A program made the position numbers and the translations under genes. From a virus, in the IMG/VR virus record IMGVR_UViG_3300023174_000490, positions 1 to 30,118 of that record: DNA of 30,118 nt; one strand, written 5' to 3'. Position 1 is the first letter of the stretch, and each line of letters opens with the position of its first letter. This document shows, piece by piece, positions 25,352 to 30,075 of this stretch. The notes beneath the pieces were generated by a model that worked only from the letters and a program-made list of their open reading frames with translations, was not told the DNA's origin and made no database searches.

Positions 25352-25564
25352 ATGGACTATACTCTGCTGCAAACCCGTGAACTGGCGGGCATCTTCTCAG
25401 ACTACTACAAAGACGTGCACGGCATCCGCCCTCGTTGGGTTGACCACACGGACCGTGGGGTTTTGATGGCAGGGTTGACGGCGCTGGATGATTACATGGC
25501 ACACATGCGCAGTACACCCGAGGGGCGTGAGCAATTGCAGGAGGATGGCTGGATTCTGGATTAA
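25352..25564 (+). CDS. Conserved-looking small phage protein, unknown (70 residues)
   Basis: ATG at 25352, five bases after the stop of the HTH gene, encodes MDYTLLQTRELAGIFSDYYK, then DVHGIRPRWVDHTD and a helical C-terminus. The YYKDVHGIRPRW pattern is like that of small uncharacterised proteins I associate with many tailed phages. An upstream TTG start would overlap the previous gene. The ribosome binding site is weak, so it is probably translated by coupling. An intrinsic terminator follows directly. Function unknown. Confidence 0.75.
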   Translation: MDYTLLQTRELAGIFSDYYKDVHGIRPRWVDHTDRGVLMAGLTALDDYMAHMRSTPEGREQLQEDGWILD

Positions 25565-25569
25565 GCAAA

Positions 25570-25594
25570 AGCCCCACCAACTGTGGGGCTTTTT
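25570..25594 (+). terminator. Intrinsic terminator after the first early operon
   Basis: AGCCCCAC (25570-25577) and GTGGGGCT (25583-25590) form an 8-bp stem with a 5-base loop. It is followed by TTTT on the plus strand and preceded by AAAA. It lies 5 bases after the TAA at 25564. Confidence 0.9.
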
Positions 25595-25620
25595 AGCGCC
25601 AAAATTATATCATATAATTT
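25595..25620. repeat. Intergenic cassette copy A: (A/G)GCGCC box plus AT-rich inverted repeat
   Basis: AGCGCC (25595-25600) is followed by AAATTATAT (25602-25610), a central C, and ATATAATTT (25612-25620), perfect 9-base arms. Directly before it is a hairpin (the terminator), as in the other copies. Beyond it, TAGGTG/CACCTA with a TTTT loop near 25648 echoes the TAGGTGCTTT block of later copies. Confidence 0.6.
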
Positions 25621-25694
25621 CGGGCCAGCGCAAGAACTTTTTTCTAGGTGTTTTCACCTATGGCAACCTGGCAGGCACTAGGCGAGAATACCGC

Positions 25695-26075
25695 ATGGAT
25701 CAAAAAACACTTCTCGCACTGGCCCACAAAACCGTGGCCACCACCTGGGCGAACCTGGCTAGGGTTTACCCGGGGTTGACCGAACCCTGCCCCATAGTGA
25801 TGCTTAACTCACGTTTGAAGACTACCGCAGGCCGCAGCTTTTACACTCAGAGAAAAATTGACCTGTCAACACAATTGTTTACAGAACATCCGTTTCACTT
25901 TGTGCAGGACACAATTCCGCATGAGGTTTGCCACCAAGCGGCATGGGATCTTTTTCAAGAAAAAGGCCACGGCGAGCCGTGGCGGCGTGTTATGATCTCA
26001 CTTGGCATCCAGCCTAGTCGATGCCATCAAATGACTAACACACTTTGGGAAGCTCAAAAAGCTAACCGCCGATAA
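25695..26075 (+). CDS. SprT-like zinc metalloprotein (first copy)
   Basis: A 126-residue protein from ATG 25695 (MDQKTLLALAHKT). The zinc-binding HExxH is HEVCH at about residue 77, in DTIPHEVCHQAAWDLF. It is followed by GHGEPWRRVM, giving the third His ligand as in SprT/Spartan-type domains. The length is that of a bare SprT-like core. The C-terminal CHQMTN lacks a full zinc ribbon. The frame is open upstream to 25488, but that extension runs through the terminator and repeat. SD near the ATG is weak (AGGCGAG further upstream). SprT-like domains cleave DNA-bound proteins in Spartan; the role in phages is not established. A second, distinct copy lies at 28087-28419. Confidence 0.8.
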   Translation: MDQKTLLALAHKTVATTWANLARVYPGLTEPCPIVMLNSRLKTTAGRSFYTQRKIDLSTQLFTEHPFHFVQDTIPHEVCHQAAWDLFQEKGHGEPWRRVMISLGIQPSRCHQMTNTLWEAQKANRR

Positions 26076-26076
26076 T

Positions 26077-26262
26077 ATGGAAAATTTCCCTTCACTCTTG
26101 GCAGTCGGTGGCGCGTGGTTTTGTGCCCTGGGTTTTGTGCTGCCTGGCATCATATGTTTTTTGGCCAGCTCATTCTGGAGCATATTCTGTGATGATGATT
26201 GCAGCGTATATTCTCTGGCGTTTCTGTGTGCTAACTTGGTTGCATTTTTCAGGCTGACGTAA
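26077..26262 (+). CDS. Small membrane protein, unknown (61 residues)
   Basis: ATG 26077 follows the SprT stop (TAA 26073-26075) after one base. The protein has a hydrophobic stretch at residues about 7-35 (LLAVGGAWFCALGFVLPGII) and another near 44-58, with CDDDC between. It could be a two-pass membrane protein. There is no clear ribosome binding site, so coupling is needed. Other short frames cross the second half, so this reading is uncertain. TAA at 26260-26262 is followed by the next ATG after one base. Function unknown. Confidence 0.45.
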   Translation: MENFPSLLAVGGAWFCALGFVLPGIICFLASSFWSIFCDDDCSVYSLAFLCANLVAFFRLT

Positions 26263-26263
26263 T

Positions 26264-26347
26264 ATGATCTGGAGTATGATTCTGGTTTCCATGCTGGCCA
26301 GCACGCCGCTGGTGCTTGTGATGATTATGGTAAAGGAAACACAATGA
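26264..26347 (+). CDS. Tiny membrane peptide, unknown (27 residues)
   Basis: ATG 26264 to TGA 26345-26347 encodes MIWSMILVSMLASTPLVLVM followed by a short polar end (IMVKETQ), a single hydrophobic span. It begins one base after the previous stop and ends as ATGA with the next gene, so it fits an operon of coupled genes. There is no clear SD. No function can be given. Confidence 0.45.
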   Translation: MIWSMILVSMLASTPLVLVMIMVKETQ

Positions 26348-26577
26348 AAAACTCTCGTGTACGCTTGCGGTATGAAATTCTGGAAACTCCGGGCTTGAAA
26401 CCCAGCACTGTATCTGCGGAAGAATTCCGCAGAAAGTTTCAAGGATCTACTGCAAAAGTAAATCCAAAACAATATACCGGTGATCAAATGCTGGGCGTGG
26501 CCACCATGCACAAATCAAATGCGGTTCCTGTGTTTAACCAGGACGCTGCCCGAGATATTTCAAACATGCGCAGATAA
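26344..26577 (+). CDS. Small basic protein, unknown (77 residues)
   Basis: ATG 26344 with AAAGGAAAC upstream encodes 77 residues: MKNSRVRLRYEILETPGLKP, a helix with EEFRRKFQGST, and a C-terminus DAARDISNMRR. It is basic, with no cysteine and no membrane span. It overlaps the preceding tiny peptide by 4 bases, and the repeated hairpin cassette follows its stop almost directly. I do not recognise a family. Confidence 0.7.
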   Translation: MKNSRVRLRYEILETPGLKPSTVSAEEFRRKFQGSTAKVNPKQYTGDQMLGVATMHKSNAVPVFNQDAARDISNMRR

Positions 26578-26578
26578 T

Positions 26579-26625
26579 AATAAGGGGAAACCCTTATTGG
26601 CGCCAAAAATTTGTAGGCGCACCCC
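26579..26625. repeat. Intergenic cassette copy B: AATAAGGG hairpin and GGCGCC box
   Basis: AATAAGGG (26579-26586), loop GAAA, CCCTTATT (26591-26598), then GGCGCC (26599-26604) and AAAAATTT; a second GGCGC follows near 26616. It begins two bases after the stop codon of the upstream gene. Same order as copies C and E. Confidence 0.75.
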
Positions 26626-26683
26626 GCACTGTTAGTATACCCTAAAAAACAGCTGAATCCGGCCTGGGTGGCAAAAATATCTC

Positions 26684-26735
26684 TAGGTGCTTTCCCTAGC
26701 TAGTGGGCCTGGCCGACCTGTGCTAGCACAAGACC
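26684..26735 (+). repeat. Direct repeat upstream of operator copy 2
   Basis: Positions 26684-26712 are identical over 29 bases to 28795-28823 (beginning TAGGTGCTTTCCCTAG and ending GGGCCTGG). The similarity continues through TGTGCTAGC to AAGACC at 26730-26735. The block contains CTAGG/CCTAG and GTGCTAGCAC palindromes. Confidence 0.85.
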
Positions 26736-26754
26736 CTGCCTGGTGTAGGGTGTT
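26730..26754 (+). promoter_or_regulatory. Operator-like dyad, copy 2
   Basis: AAGACC (26730-26735), 13 bases, GGTGTT (26749-26754). One base longer than the other copies. The last TT overlaps the start of the -35 box at 26753, as in copies 1, 3 and 4. Confidence 0.55.
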
Positions 26755-26781
26755 GCCCGCCTGGTCAACCTGTGCTATTAT
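26753..26781 (+). promoter_or_regulatory. Sigma-70-like promoter for the HAD phosphatase gene
   Basis: TTGCCC (26753-26758), 17-base spacer, TATTAT (26776-26781). The -10 matches 5 of 6 and the -35 4 of 6. Predicted +1 near 26788, about 22 bases before ATG 26810. Confidence 0.65.
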
Positions 26782-26809
26782 CGGTGCTTCACACAAACAA
26801 GGCTACAGC

Positions 26810-27283
26810 ATGAAAACAGTTTCTCGGGTTCAGGTTTATGACATGGACGGCACTATTGTTTGCAGTTTGCATCGGTATCGTACCATTATTGGCCCAGATA
26901 ATATCGAACGCATTGACCTGCCATACTGGCGCGAGAATGAGTATCGTGCAGGCGACGATAGTCTGCTGCCCCTTGCCATGCAATATAAGCAGGATTTGCA
27001 GGATGAAAACTGCTATGTAATCGTCGCCACTGCGCGAGTATTGAATTCACCCGATCGCAAATTTATTCGGGAAATTTTGGGTCTGCCGGATGCCATCGTC
27101 TCGCGTCCCGCAAACGATTCACGTTCGGGTGGTTTGCTCAAAGTATTGGGTTTGCGCAAGTATTATCAAGCATTCCAGTCTGCGGATTGGTGCTTTTATG
27201 AGGATAATGCAACCTATCTCAAAACGGTTTGCGACTATTTCAATATCCGGGGCGTTTACGTTCCCAGCAAACAGGGTCATTAA
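26810..27283 (+). CDS. HAD-superfamily phosphatase, possibly polynucleotide phosphatase-like
   Basis: A 157-residue protein from ATG 26810 (MKTVSRVQVYDMDGTIVCSL), with AAGG about 10 bases upstream. HAD motif I is DMDGT at about residues 11-15, motif II is IVATAR, a Lys is in LLKVLGLRK, and the acidic motif IV is FYEDN. The order and spacing are complete for a small cap-less HAD phosphatase. Single-domain HADs of this type in phages resemble the 3'-phosphatase half of polynucleotide kinase, but no kinase domain is present, so the substrate is unknown. It has its own promoter with operator copy 2. The upstream extension of the frame lies in that promoter and is not translated. Confidence 0.8.
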   Translation: MKTVSRVQVYDMDGTIVCSLHRYRTIIGPDNIERIDLPYWRENEYRAGDDSLLPLAMQYKQDLQDENCYVIVATARVLNSPDRKFIREILGLPDAIVSRPANDSRSGGLLKVLGLRKYYQAFQSADWCFYEDNATYLKTVCDYFNIRGVYVPSKQGH

Positions 27284-27291
27284 CTCTACAC

Positions 27292-27320
27292 TTTACAGGG
27301 GCTTTGTTCCCTGCTAGAAT
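27292..27320 (+). promoter_or_regulatory. Sigma-70 promoter for the exonuclease operon
   Basis: TTTACA (27292-27297), 17-base spacer, TAGAAT (27315-27320); each box matches 5 of 6. It lies between the HAD gene stop and the exonuclease ATG at 27387, with no AAGACC dyad upstream. The leader of about 60 bases contains GC-rich inverted repeats (GTTGCTCAAC, CGCGGTGGCGG). Confidence 0.7.
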
Positions 27321-27386
27321 CTGTTTTGTTGGGCGTGTTGCTCAACCCGCGGTGGCGGTTCCACCAGGCAACCTAGGGTAAACCTC

Positions 27387-28085
27387 ATGGCCAAAAAGCA
27401 ATACTTCGCAATTCTCGATACTGAAACCACCATGGAAAATACCGTGGCTGATTTGGGTATTATTATCTGTGACCGTCAAGGCAAGATTTATAATCAAATG
27501 GCAGTTTTGATTAACGGTCATTATGGCACGCATGAATTGTTCCACGACAAACATGCTAATGACATTTGGGGTTATGGTGGACTGGAAAAGCGGAAAACCG
27601 CTTATTGCAATATGCTGGATTCTGGCACTCGCATGCTGGCATCGGTTAATGCCATCAACCGTTGGATTCAGCAGGCCATCGGCAAATATAATCCCCAATT
27701 GACGGCATATAATCTGAGTTTCGACAAGGATAAGTGTGTGAATACTGAGATTGATTTGTCGGGGTTTTCTAGCTCATTCTGTTTGTGGCAAGCTGCCGTT
27801 GGTAACATCTGCAATACCAAACAGTATAAACAGTTTGTGCTTGACAATCACGGTTTCAACACTCCCACGGGTCACGGCAATATGTCGATGAAAACTACCG
27901 CAGAAATGGTGGCAGGGTTTATCGGTGGCGAGTTTAAGGCAGAACCACATACTGCGCTGGAGGATGCCCGAGATTTTGAGCTGCCAATTCTGGTGGAGAT
28001 TCTGAAGAAAAAGAAATGGCAAGATAAAATCACCCCTTATGTGTGGCGTGATTTTCAGGTGAAGAATCATTACTCGGTGAAATAA
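27387..28085 (+). CDS. DnaQ-like DEDDh 3'-5' exonuclease
   Basis: A 232-residue protein with all exonuclease motifs of the DEDDh family: ExoI ILDTETT (Asp and Glu, residues about 10-12), ExoII TAYNLSFDKDK (Asp near 112), and ExoIII HTALEDARD (His near 193, Asp near 198). It would remove nucleotides 3' to 5' from DNA or RNA in the cytoplasm. There is no polymerase domain. ATG 27387 has AGGG about 10 bases upstream, and the frame begins cleanly there. One base separates its stop from the next gene, a second SprT-like protein, so they are one operon. The role in phage replication, repair or host nucleic acid turnover is open. Confidence 0.9.
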   Translation: MAKKQYFAILDTETTMENTVADLGIIICDRQGKIYNQMAVLINGHYGTHELFHDKHANDIWGYGGLEKRKTAYCNMLDSGTRMLASVNAINRWIQQAIGKYNPQLTAYNLSFDKDKCVNTEIDLSGFSSSFCLWQAAVGNICNTKQYKQFVLDNHGFNTPTGHGNMSMKTTAEMVAGFIGGEFKAEPHTALEDARDFELPILVEILKKKKWQDKITPYVWRDFQVKNHYSVK

Positions 28086-28086
28086 T

Positions 28087-28419
28087 ATGCACGACCTTAT
28101 CCGTCAAACGATAGGGCTTCTCCAGCTGGAGAAGCCCTATAAAATAGTATTGAAGCCCAGGTTAAAGGGTAATGCTGCCGAGTATTATCAAATGGTCAGG
28201 CAGGGCAAACTGGTTTCGCATTTAATCCGGGTTAGCGTGGACAATCTGCACACTGATTCCCGGTGTTTGAATACCCTGATAGTTCACGAGTTTATTCATG
28301 CTTGGCAGGCCGAGAATGGTATTGTGGAGATTCACGGCCGAGAATTCAGGAAACAGGCTAAAGCATTGGGCAACGTATTAAACCTGGAAAACATTTATAT
28401 TAAAGGGGTTGACAAATGA
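28087..28419 (+). CDS. SprT-like zinc metalloprotein (second copy)
   Basis: A 110-residue protein with HEFIH at about residue 67 (TLIVHEFIHAWQAENG) and a third ligand in EIHGREFRKQ, the SprT pattern HExxH with a later HGxxF. Upstream helices and a strand (LIRVSVDNL) match the fold. It differs in sequence from the copy at 25695-26075 and is not a recent duplicate. It begins one base after the exonuclease stop and ends in a 4-base overlap with the next gene. It could cleave proteins bound to DNA during phage replication, but this is inference from Spartan. Confidence 0.8.
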   Translation: MHDLIRQTIGLLQLEKPYKIVLKPRLKGNAAEYYQMVRQGKLVSHLIRVSVDNLHTDSRCLNTLIVHEFIHAWQAENGIVEIHGREFRKQAKALGNVLNLENIYIKGVDK

Positions 28420-28601
28420 CTGTTACTTATGAAATTGTGTGGACAGAATCCGGTTCCGATATTATCGAGGATGTATATGTGGATGGTATCGAAGATATTA
28501 AAACTGCCCAAGGCTTGCTTCACAAGATTAATACTAATGCAATATACGATGGCCAAGATTGGATTCCGCGGATTCTAAAAGTAACCGAGGAATTTATTTA
28601 A
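28416..28601 (+). CDS. Small acidic protein, unknown (61 residues)
   Basis: ATG 28416 overlaps the TGA of the SprT-like gene as ATGA. The 61-residue product (MTVTYEIVWTESGSDIIEDV, then IKTAQGLLHKINTN, ending VTEEFI) is acidic with an alternating beta-alpha-beta look. It ends the exonuclease operon, and the next sequence is the large hairpin array. No family recognised; it may work with the SprT-like protein by operon pairing. Confidence 0.7.
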   Translation: MTVTYEIVWTESGSDIIEDVYVDGIEDIKTAQGLLHKINTNAIYDGQDWIPRILKVTEEFI

Positions 28602-28614
28602 TATTAACCAGGCG

Positions 28615-28732
28615 AATAAGGGTTTACCCTTATTCGGGCGCCAATTTTACCAGTAAAATTGGGGCCGCGTCAAGCGGCCTGGCCATTGTTTTTTCCAATG
28701 GCCGCCTGGCAGACCATAGGCACAGCCTATGG
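28615..28732 (+). repeat. Five consecutive hairpins, including intergenic cassette copy C
   Basis: In order: AATAAGGG (28615-28622) with CCCTTATT (28627-28634); then GGCGCC at 28637; CCAATTTTAC (28641-28650) with GTAAAATTGG (28653-28662); GGCCGC (28663-28668) with GCGGCC (28674-28679); GGCCATTG (28681-28688) with CAATGGCC (28696-28703); CCATAGG (28714-28720) with CCTATGG (28726-28732). All arms are perfect complements. It starts 14 bases after the stop at 28601. Confidence 0.85.
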
Positions 28733-28736
28733 GCCG

Positions 28737-28757
28737 GGCGCCAAAATTATACACTGT
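28737..28757. repeat. Intergenic cassette copy D: GGCGCC and AT-rich half repeat
   Basis: GGCGCC (28737-28742) followed by AAAATTATACACTGTAAA, close to the start of copy A (GCGCCAAAATTATA). The preceding CCATAGG/CCTATGG hairpin stands where copies B, C and E have the AATAAGGG hairpin. Confidence 0.55.
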
Positions 28758-28794
28758 AAAACCGCAGAATCTGGCCCGGGCCAAAAATAAAGCA

Positions 28795-28846
28795 TAGGTG
28801 CTTTCCCTAGCTAGTGGGCCTGGTCGAATTGTGCTAGCGAAAGACC
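28795..28846 (+). repeat. Direct repeat upstream of operator copy 3
   Basis: The first 29 bases are identical to 26684-26712; the next 23 are similar (TGTGCTAGC, then AAGACC). With copy 2 this shows that the whole promoter-upstream unit was duplicated, not just the short dyad. Confidence 0.85.
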
Positions 28847-28864
28847 CCACAAAAAATAGGTGTT
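28841..28864 (+). promoter_or_regulatory. Operator-like dyad, copy 3
   Basis: AAGACC (28841-28846), 12 bases with an A-tract, GGTGTT (28859-28864). The final TT overlaps the -35 box at 28863. The arms match at 5 of 6 positions. Confidence 0.6.
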
Positions 28865-28891
28865 GCCTGGCGCGCTGGAATCGGTTATTAT
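28863..28891 (+). promoter_or_regulatory. Sigma-70-like promoter, first of a tandem pair
   Basis: TTGCCT (28863-28868), 17-base spacer, TATTAT (28886-28891). The -10 matches 5 of 6, the -35 3-4 of 6. Predicted +1 near 28898. Confidence 0.6.
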
Positions 28892-28962
28892 TCTTTTGTC
28901 GGTTGTTCAGACAGTTCTTTAAAAACACGCACGATTCAGGCCACGTCGGGATGACGCTGCCA

Positions 28963-28986
28963 AAGACCCCTAAAAAAGTAGGTGTT
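28963..28986 (+). promoter_or_regulatory. Operator-like dyad, copy 4
   Basis: AAGACC (28963-28968), 12 bases with an A-tract, GGTGTT (28981-28986). The final TT overlaps the -35 box at 28985, the same phase as the other three copies. Confidence 0.6.
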
Positions 28987-29013
28987 GACACAGAATCAAA
29001 AGTGACTGATAAT
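28985..29013 (+). promoter_or_regulatory. Sigma-70 promoter directly before the 112-residue HTH gene
   Basis: TTGACA (28985-28990), 17-base spacer, GATAAT (29008-29013). The -35 is perfect and the -10 matches 5 of 6, making it the strongest of the four dyad promoters. Predicted +1 near 29020, 65 bases before ATG 29085. Confidence 0.85.
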
Positions 29014-29084
29014 AGATTCATCGGTTCAGGAAACGCCGAGCAATCGCAAAAGTTTCCGTTTGTTCCCTAAAAGGATACTGAAAA

Positions 29085-29423
29085 ATGGCTCAAGCTAAAA
29101 CCGTGGTTGTGAACTACACTGCCGAACAAACCGCCCAGGTGGTTGCCGACTATCAAGCCGGTGTCACCGTGGAAACCATCGCGGAAAACATGGGCAAAAC
29201 CGCCCGTTCGATTATCGCGAAACTGTCTCGCGAAGGTGTTTACAAGGCTAAGGTTTACAAAACCAAGACCGGCGAAACCGTGGAAAAGAAGGATCAAACC
29301 GCCGATGCCATCGGCGCAGTGTTGAAAATGTCGGAATCGGAGATTGAATCTCTCACCAAGGCAAATAAAACTGCCTTGCGCAAGATTTTTGCCGCTCTGG
29401 CCAATAGCAAGCCGGTTTTATAA
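29085..29423 (+). CDS. HTH DNA-binding protein, candidate early regulator
   Basis: A 112-residue protein from ATG 29085, with AAAAGGA 10 bases upstream. The N-terminal half holds an HTH: TAEQTAQVVADYQAGVTVET, then IAENMGKTARSIIAKLSREG, whose second helix has the Arg/Ser/Lys pattern of a recognition helix. A basic linker (VYKAKVYKTKTGETVEKK) and a helical C-terminus (SESEIESLTKANKTALRKIF) follow. The HTH resembles small phage proteins related to sigma-factor region 4 or resolvase-type HTHs. Two tandem dyad-promoters (copies 3 and 4) drive it, which suggests strong, controlled expression and possible autoregulation (inference). Confidence 0.8.
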   Translation: MAQAKTVVVNYTAEQTAQVVADYQAGVTVETIAENMGKTARSIIAKLSREGVYKAKVYKTKTGETVEKKDQTADAIGAVLKMSESEIESLTKANKTALRKIFAALANSKPVL

Positions 29424-29460
29424 CGGCAAACTGCTGCGAGGTCGTGCCAGCAAACATAAA

Positions 29461-29482
29461 ACCCGCAGCGGGTGTATTTTTC
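29461..29482 (+). terminator. Weak terminator-like hairpin after the HTH gene
   Basis: ACCCG (29461-29465), 3-base loop, CGGGT (29469-29473), followed by GTATTTTT. Short stem with a moderate T tract; it may end part of the HTH transcript before the next gene at 29504. Confidence 0.35.
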
Positions 29483-29503
29483 GCAAATTCTTGAGGATGA
29501 AAC

Positions 29504-29713
29504 ATGTCGGGGTTTGACCGTGATTACTTGGTGGCGGTTGGTGCTTACGGGCGTGATGCCACTGAAAAGGATTGGCAGGCCGGAAAAGATTTTCAAGTAA
29601 AGGGCGGCCCGTACTTTTCAATCCGTGATTGCGAAACCATCAAGCAGGAGGGGGTTTCGCAAATCATTTTCTATAACCGCCAGGGTTATCTGGCTTTTGT
29701 AAAGGACCTGTAA
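29504..29713 (+). CDS. Small protein, unknown (69 residues)
   Basis: ATG 29504 has GAGGA about 8 bases upstream and encodes MSGFDRDYLVAVGAYGRDAT and onward. The pattern is beta-rich: DYLVAVGAYGR, FQVKGGPYFSIRD, SQIIFYNRQGYLAFV. The stop shares a base with the next ATG at 29713 (TAATG), so the two are coupled. No family recognised. Confidence 0.75.
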   Translation: MSGFDRDYLVAVGAYGRDATEKDWQAGKDFQVKGGPYFSIRDCETIKQEGVSQIIFYNRQGYLAFVKDL

Positions 29714-29937
29714 TGCTTACATTTGACGATGGTTTTTTGAACCCGAGTTTTGCCGATGCGGTATGCCGCGATACTAACAGGCTTTCCACCCGGGACGTGC
29801 GAGAATTGCAGGATGCACATAATGTGAATCTGTGCGATGGTAATGACGAAACCTGGTTCGATTCAGACGACGTTCCCCAGGATCAGAACCTGACCATACT
29901 GTCAGAAACCGAGTTTCTGGAAACTTACATACTCTAA
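29713..29937 (+). CDS. Small acidic protein, unknown (74 residues)
   Basis: ATG 29713 overlaps the previous stop by one base. The product is strongly acidic (Asp and Glu throughout, with DGNDETWFDSDDVPQD). It starts MLTFDDGFLNPSFADAVCRD and has a helix-like STRDVRELQDAHN. Highly acidic small phage proteins sometimes mimic DNA to inhibit host enzymes, but nothing here proves that. It is the middle gene of a three-gene operon with the membrane protein at 29948. Confidence 0.7.
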   Translation: MLTFDDGFLNPSFADAVCRDTNRLSTRDVRELQDAHNVNLCDGNDETWFDSDDVPQDQNLTILSETEFLETYIL

Positions 29938-29947
29938 AGGAAAGATT

Positions 29948-30067
29948 ATGGAAACCATTTTGATTTGGCTTGCAGGCGGAGTTATTACCTGGCTGGCCTT
30001 GGTGTTTTTGTTTCATGCGGTTGTAATTGCGGGTGCATTTTATTTTATTTACAAAATTTGTAAATAA
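29948..30067 (+). CDS. Small single-span membrane protein (39 residues)
   Basis: ATG 29948 with AAAGGAAAG about 8 bases upstream encodes 39 residues. METILIWLAGGVITWLALVF continues into a second hydrophobic stretch ending FYFIYKICK, so most of it is membrane-embedded with a basic C-terminus. The SD is good and spacing from the previous stop is 10 bases, so I believe it is real although very short. A cassette copy follows 9 bases after the stop. Function unknown; a lysis or superinfection role would be guesswork. Confidence 0.65.
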   Translation: METILIWLAGGVITWLALVFLFHAVVIAGAFYFIYKICK

Positions 30068-30075
30068 CCAATACC

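Larger units (their letters stand above)
28602..29084 (+). other. Gene-free control region with hairpin array, direct repeat and tandem promoters
   Basis: Almost 480 bases without a convincing gene. In order it holds cassette copy C and four further hairpins (28615-28732), cassette copy D (28737), the direct repeat (28795-28846), operator and promoter copy 3 (28841-28891), a leader containing GTTCTTTAAAAA near 28914, and operator and promoter copy 4 (28963-29013). An antisense frame of 124 codons here is discarded because it is built on these repeats. Confidence 0.8.

Noticed and set aside
25590-25618. A promoter from TATAAT at 25613
   Set aside because: The -35 is only TTTTTA and the -10 is part of an inverted repeat directly behind a terminator; evidence is too weak.
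28615-28846. CRISPR array
   Set aside because: The repeats are varied hairpins and one duplicated unit, not equal repeats with unique spacers.
28905-28930. A boxA-like GTTCTTTAAAAA as an antitermination site
   Set aside because: One short match without a recognisable boxB or partner protein is not enough to claim it.
28647-29021. A 124-codon minus-strand frame in the gene-free region
   Set aside because: Built from the hairpin array and repeated promoter unit, with no SD and opposite to local transcription.
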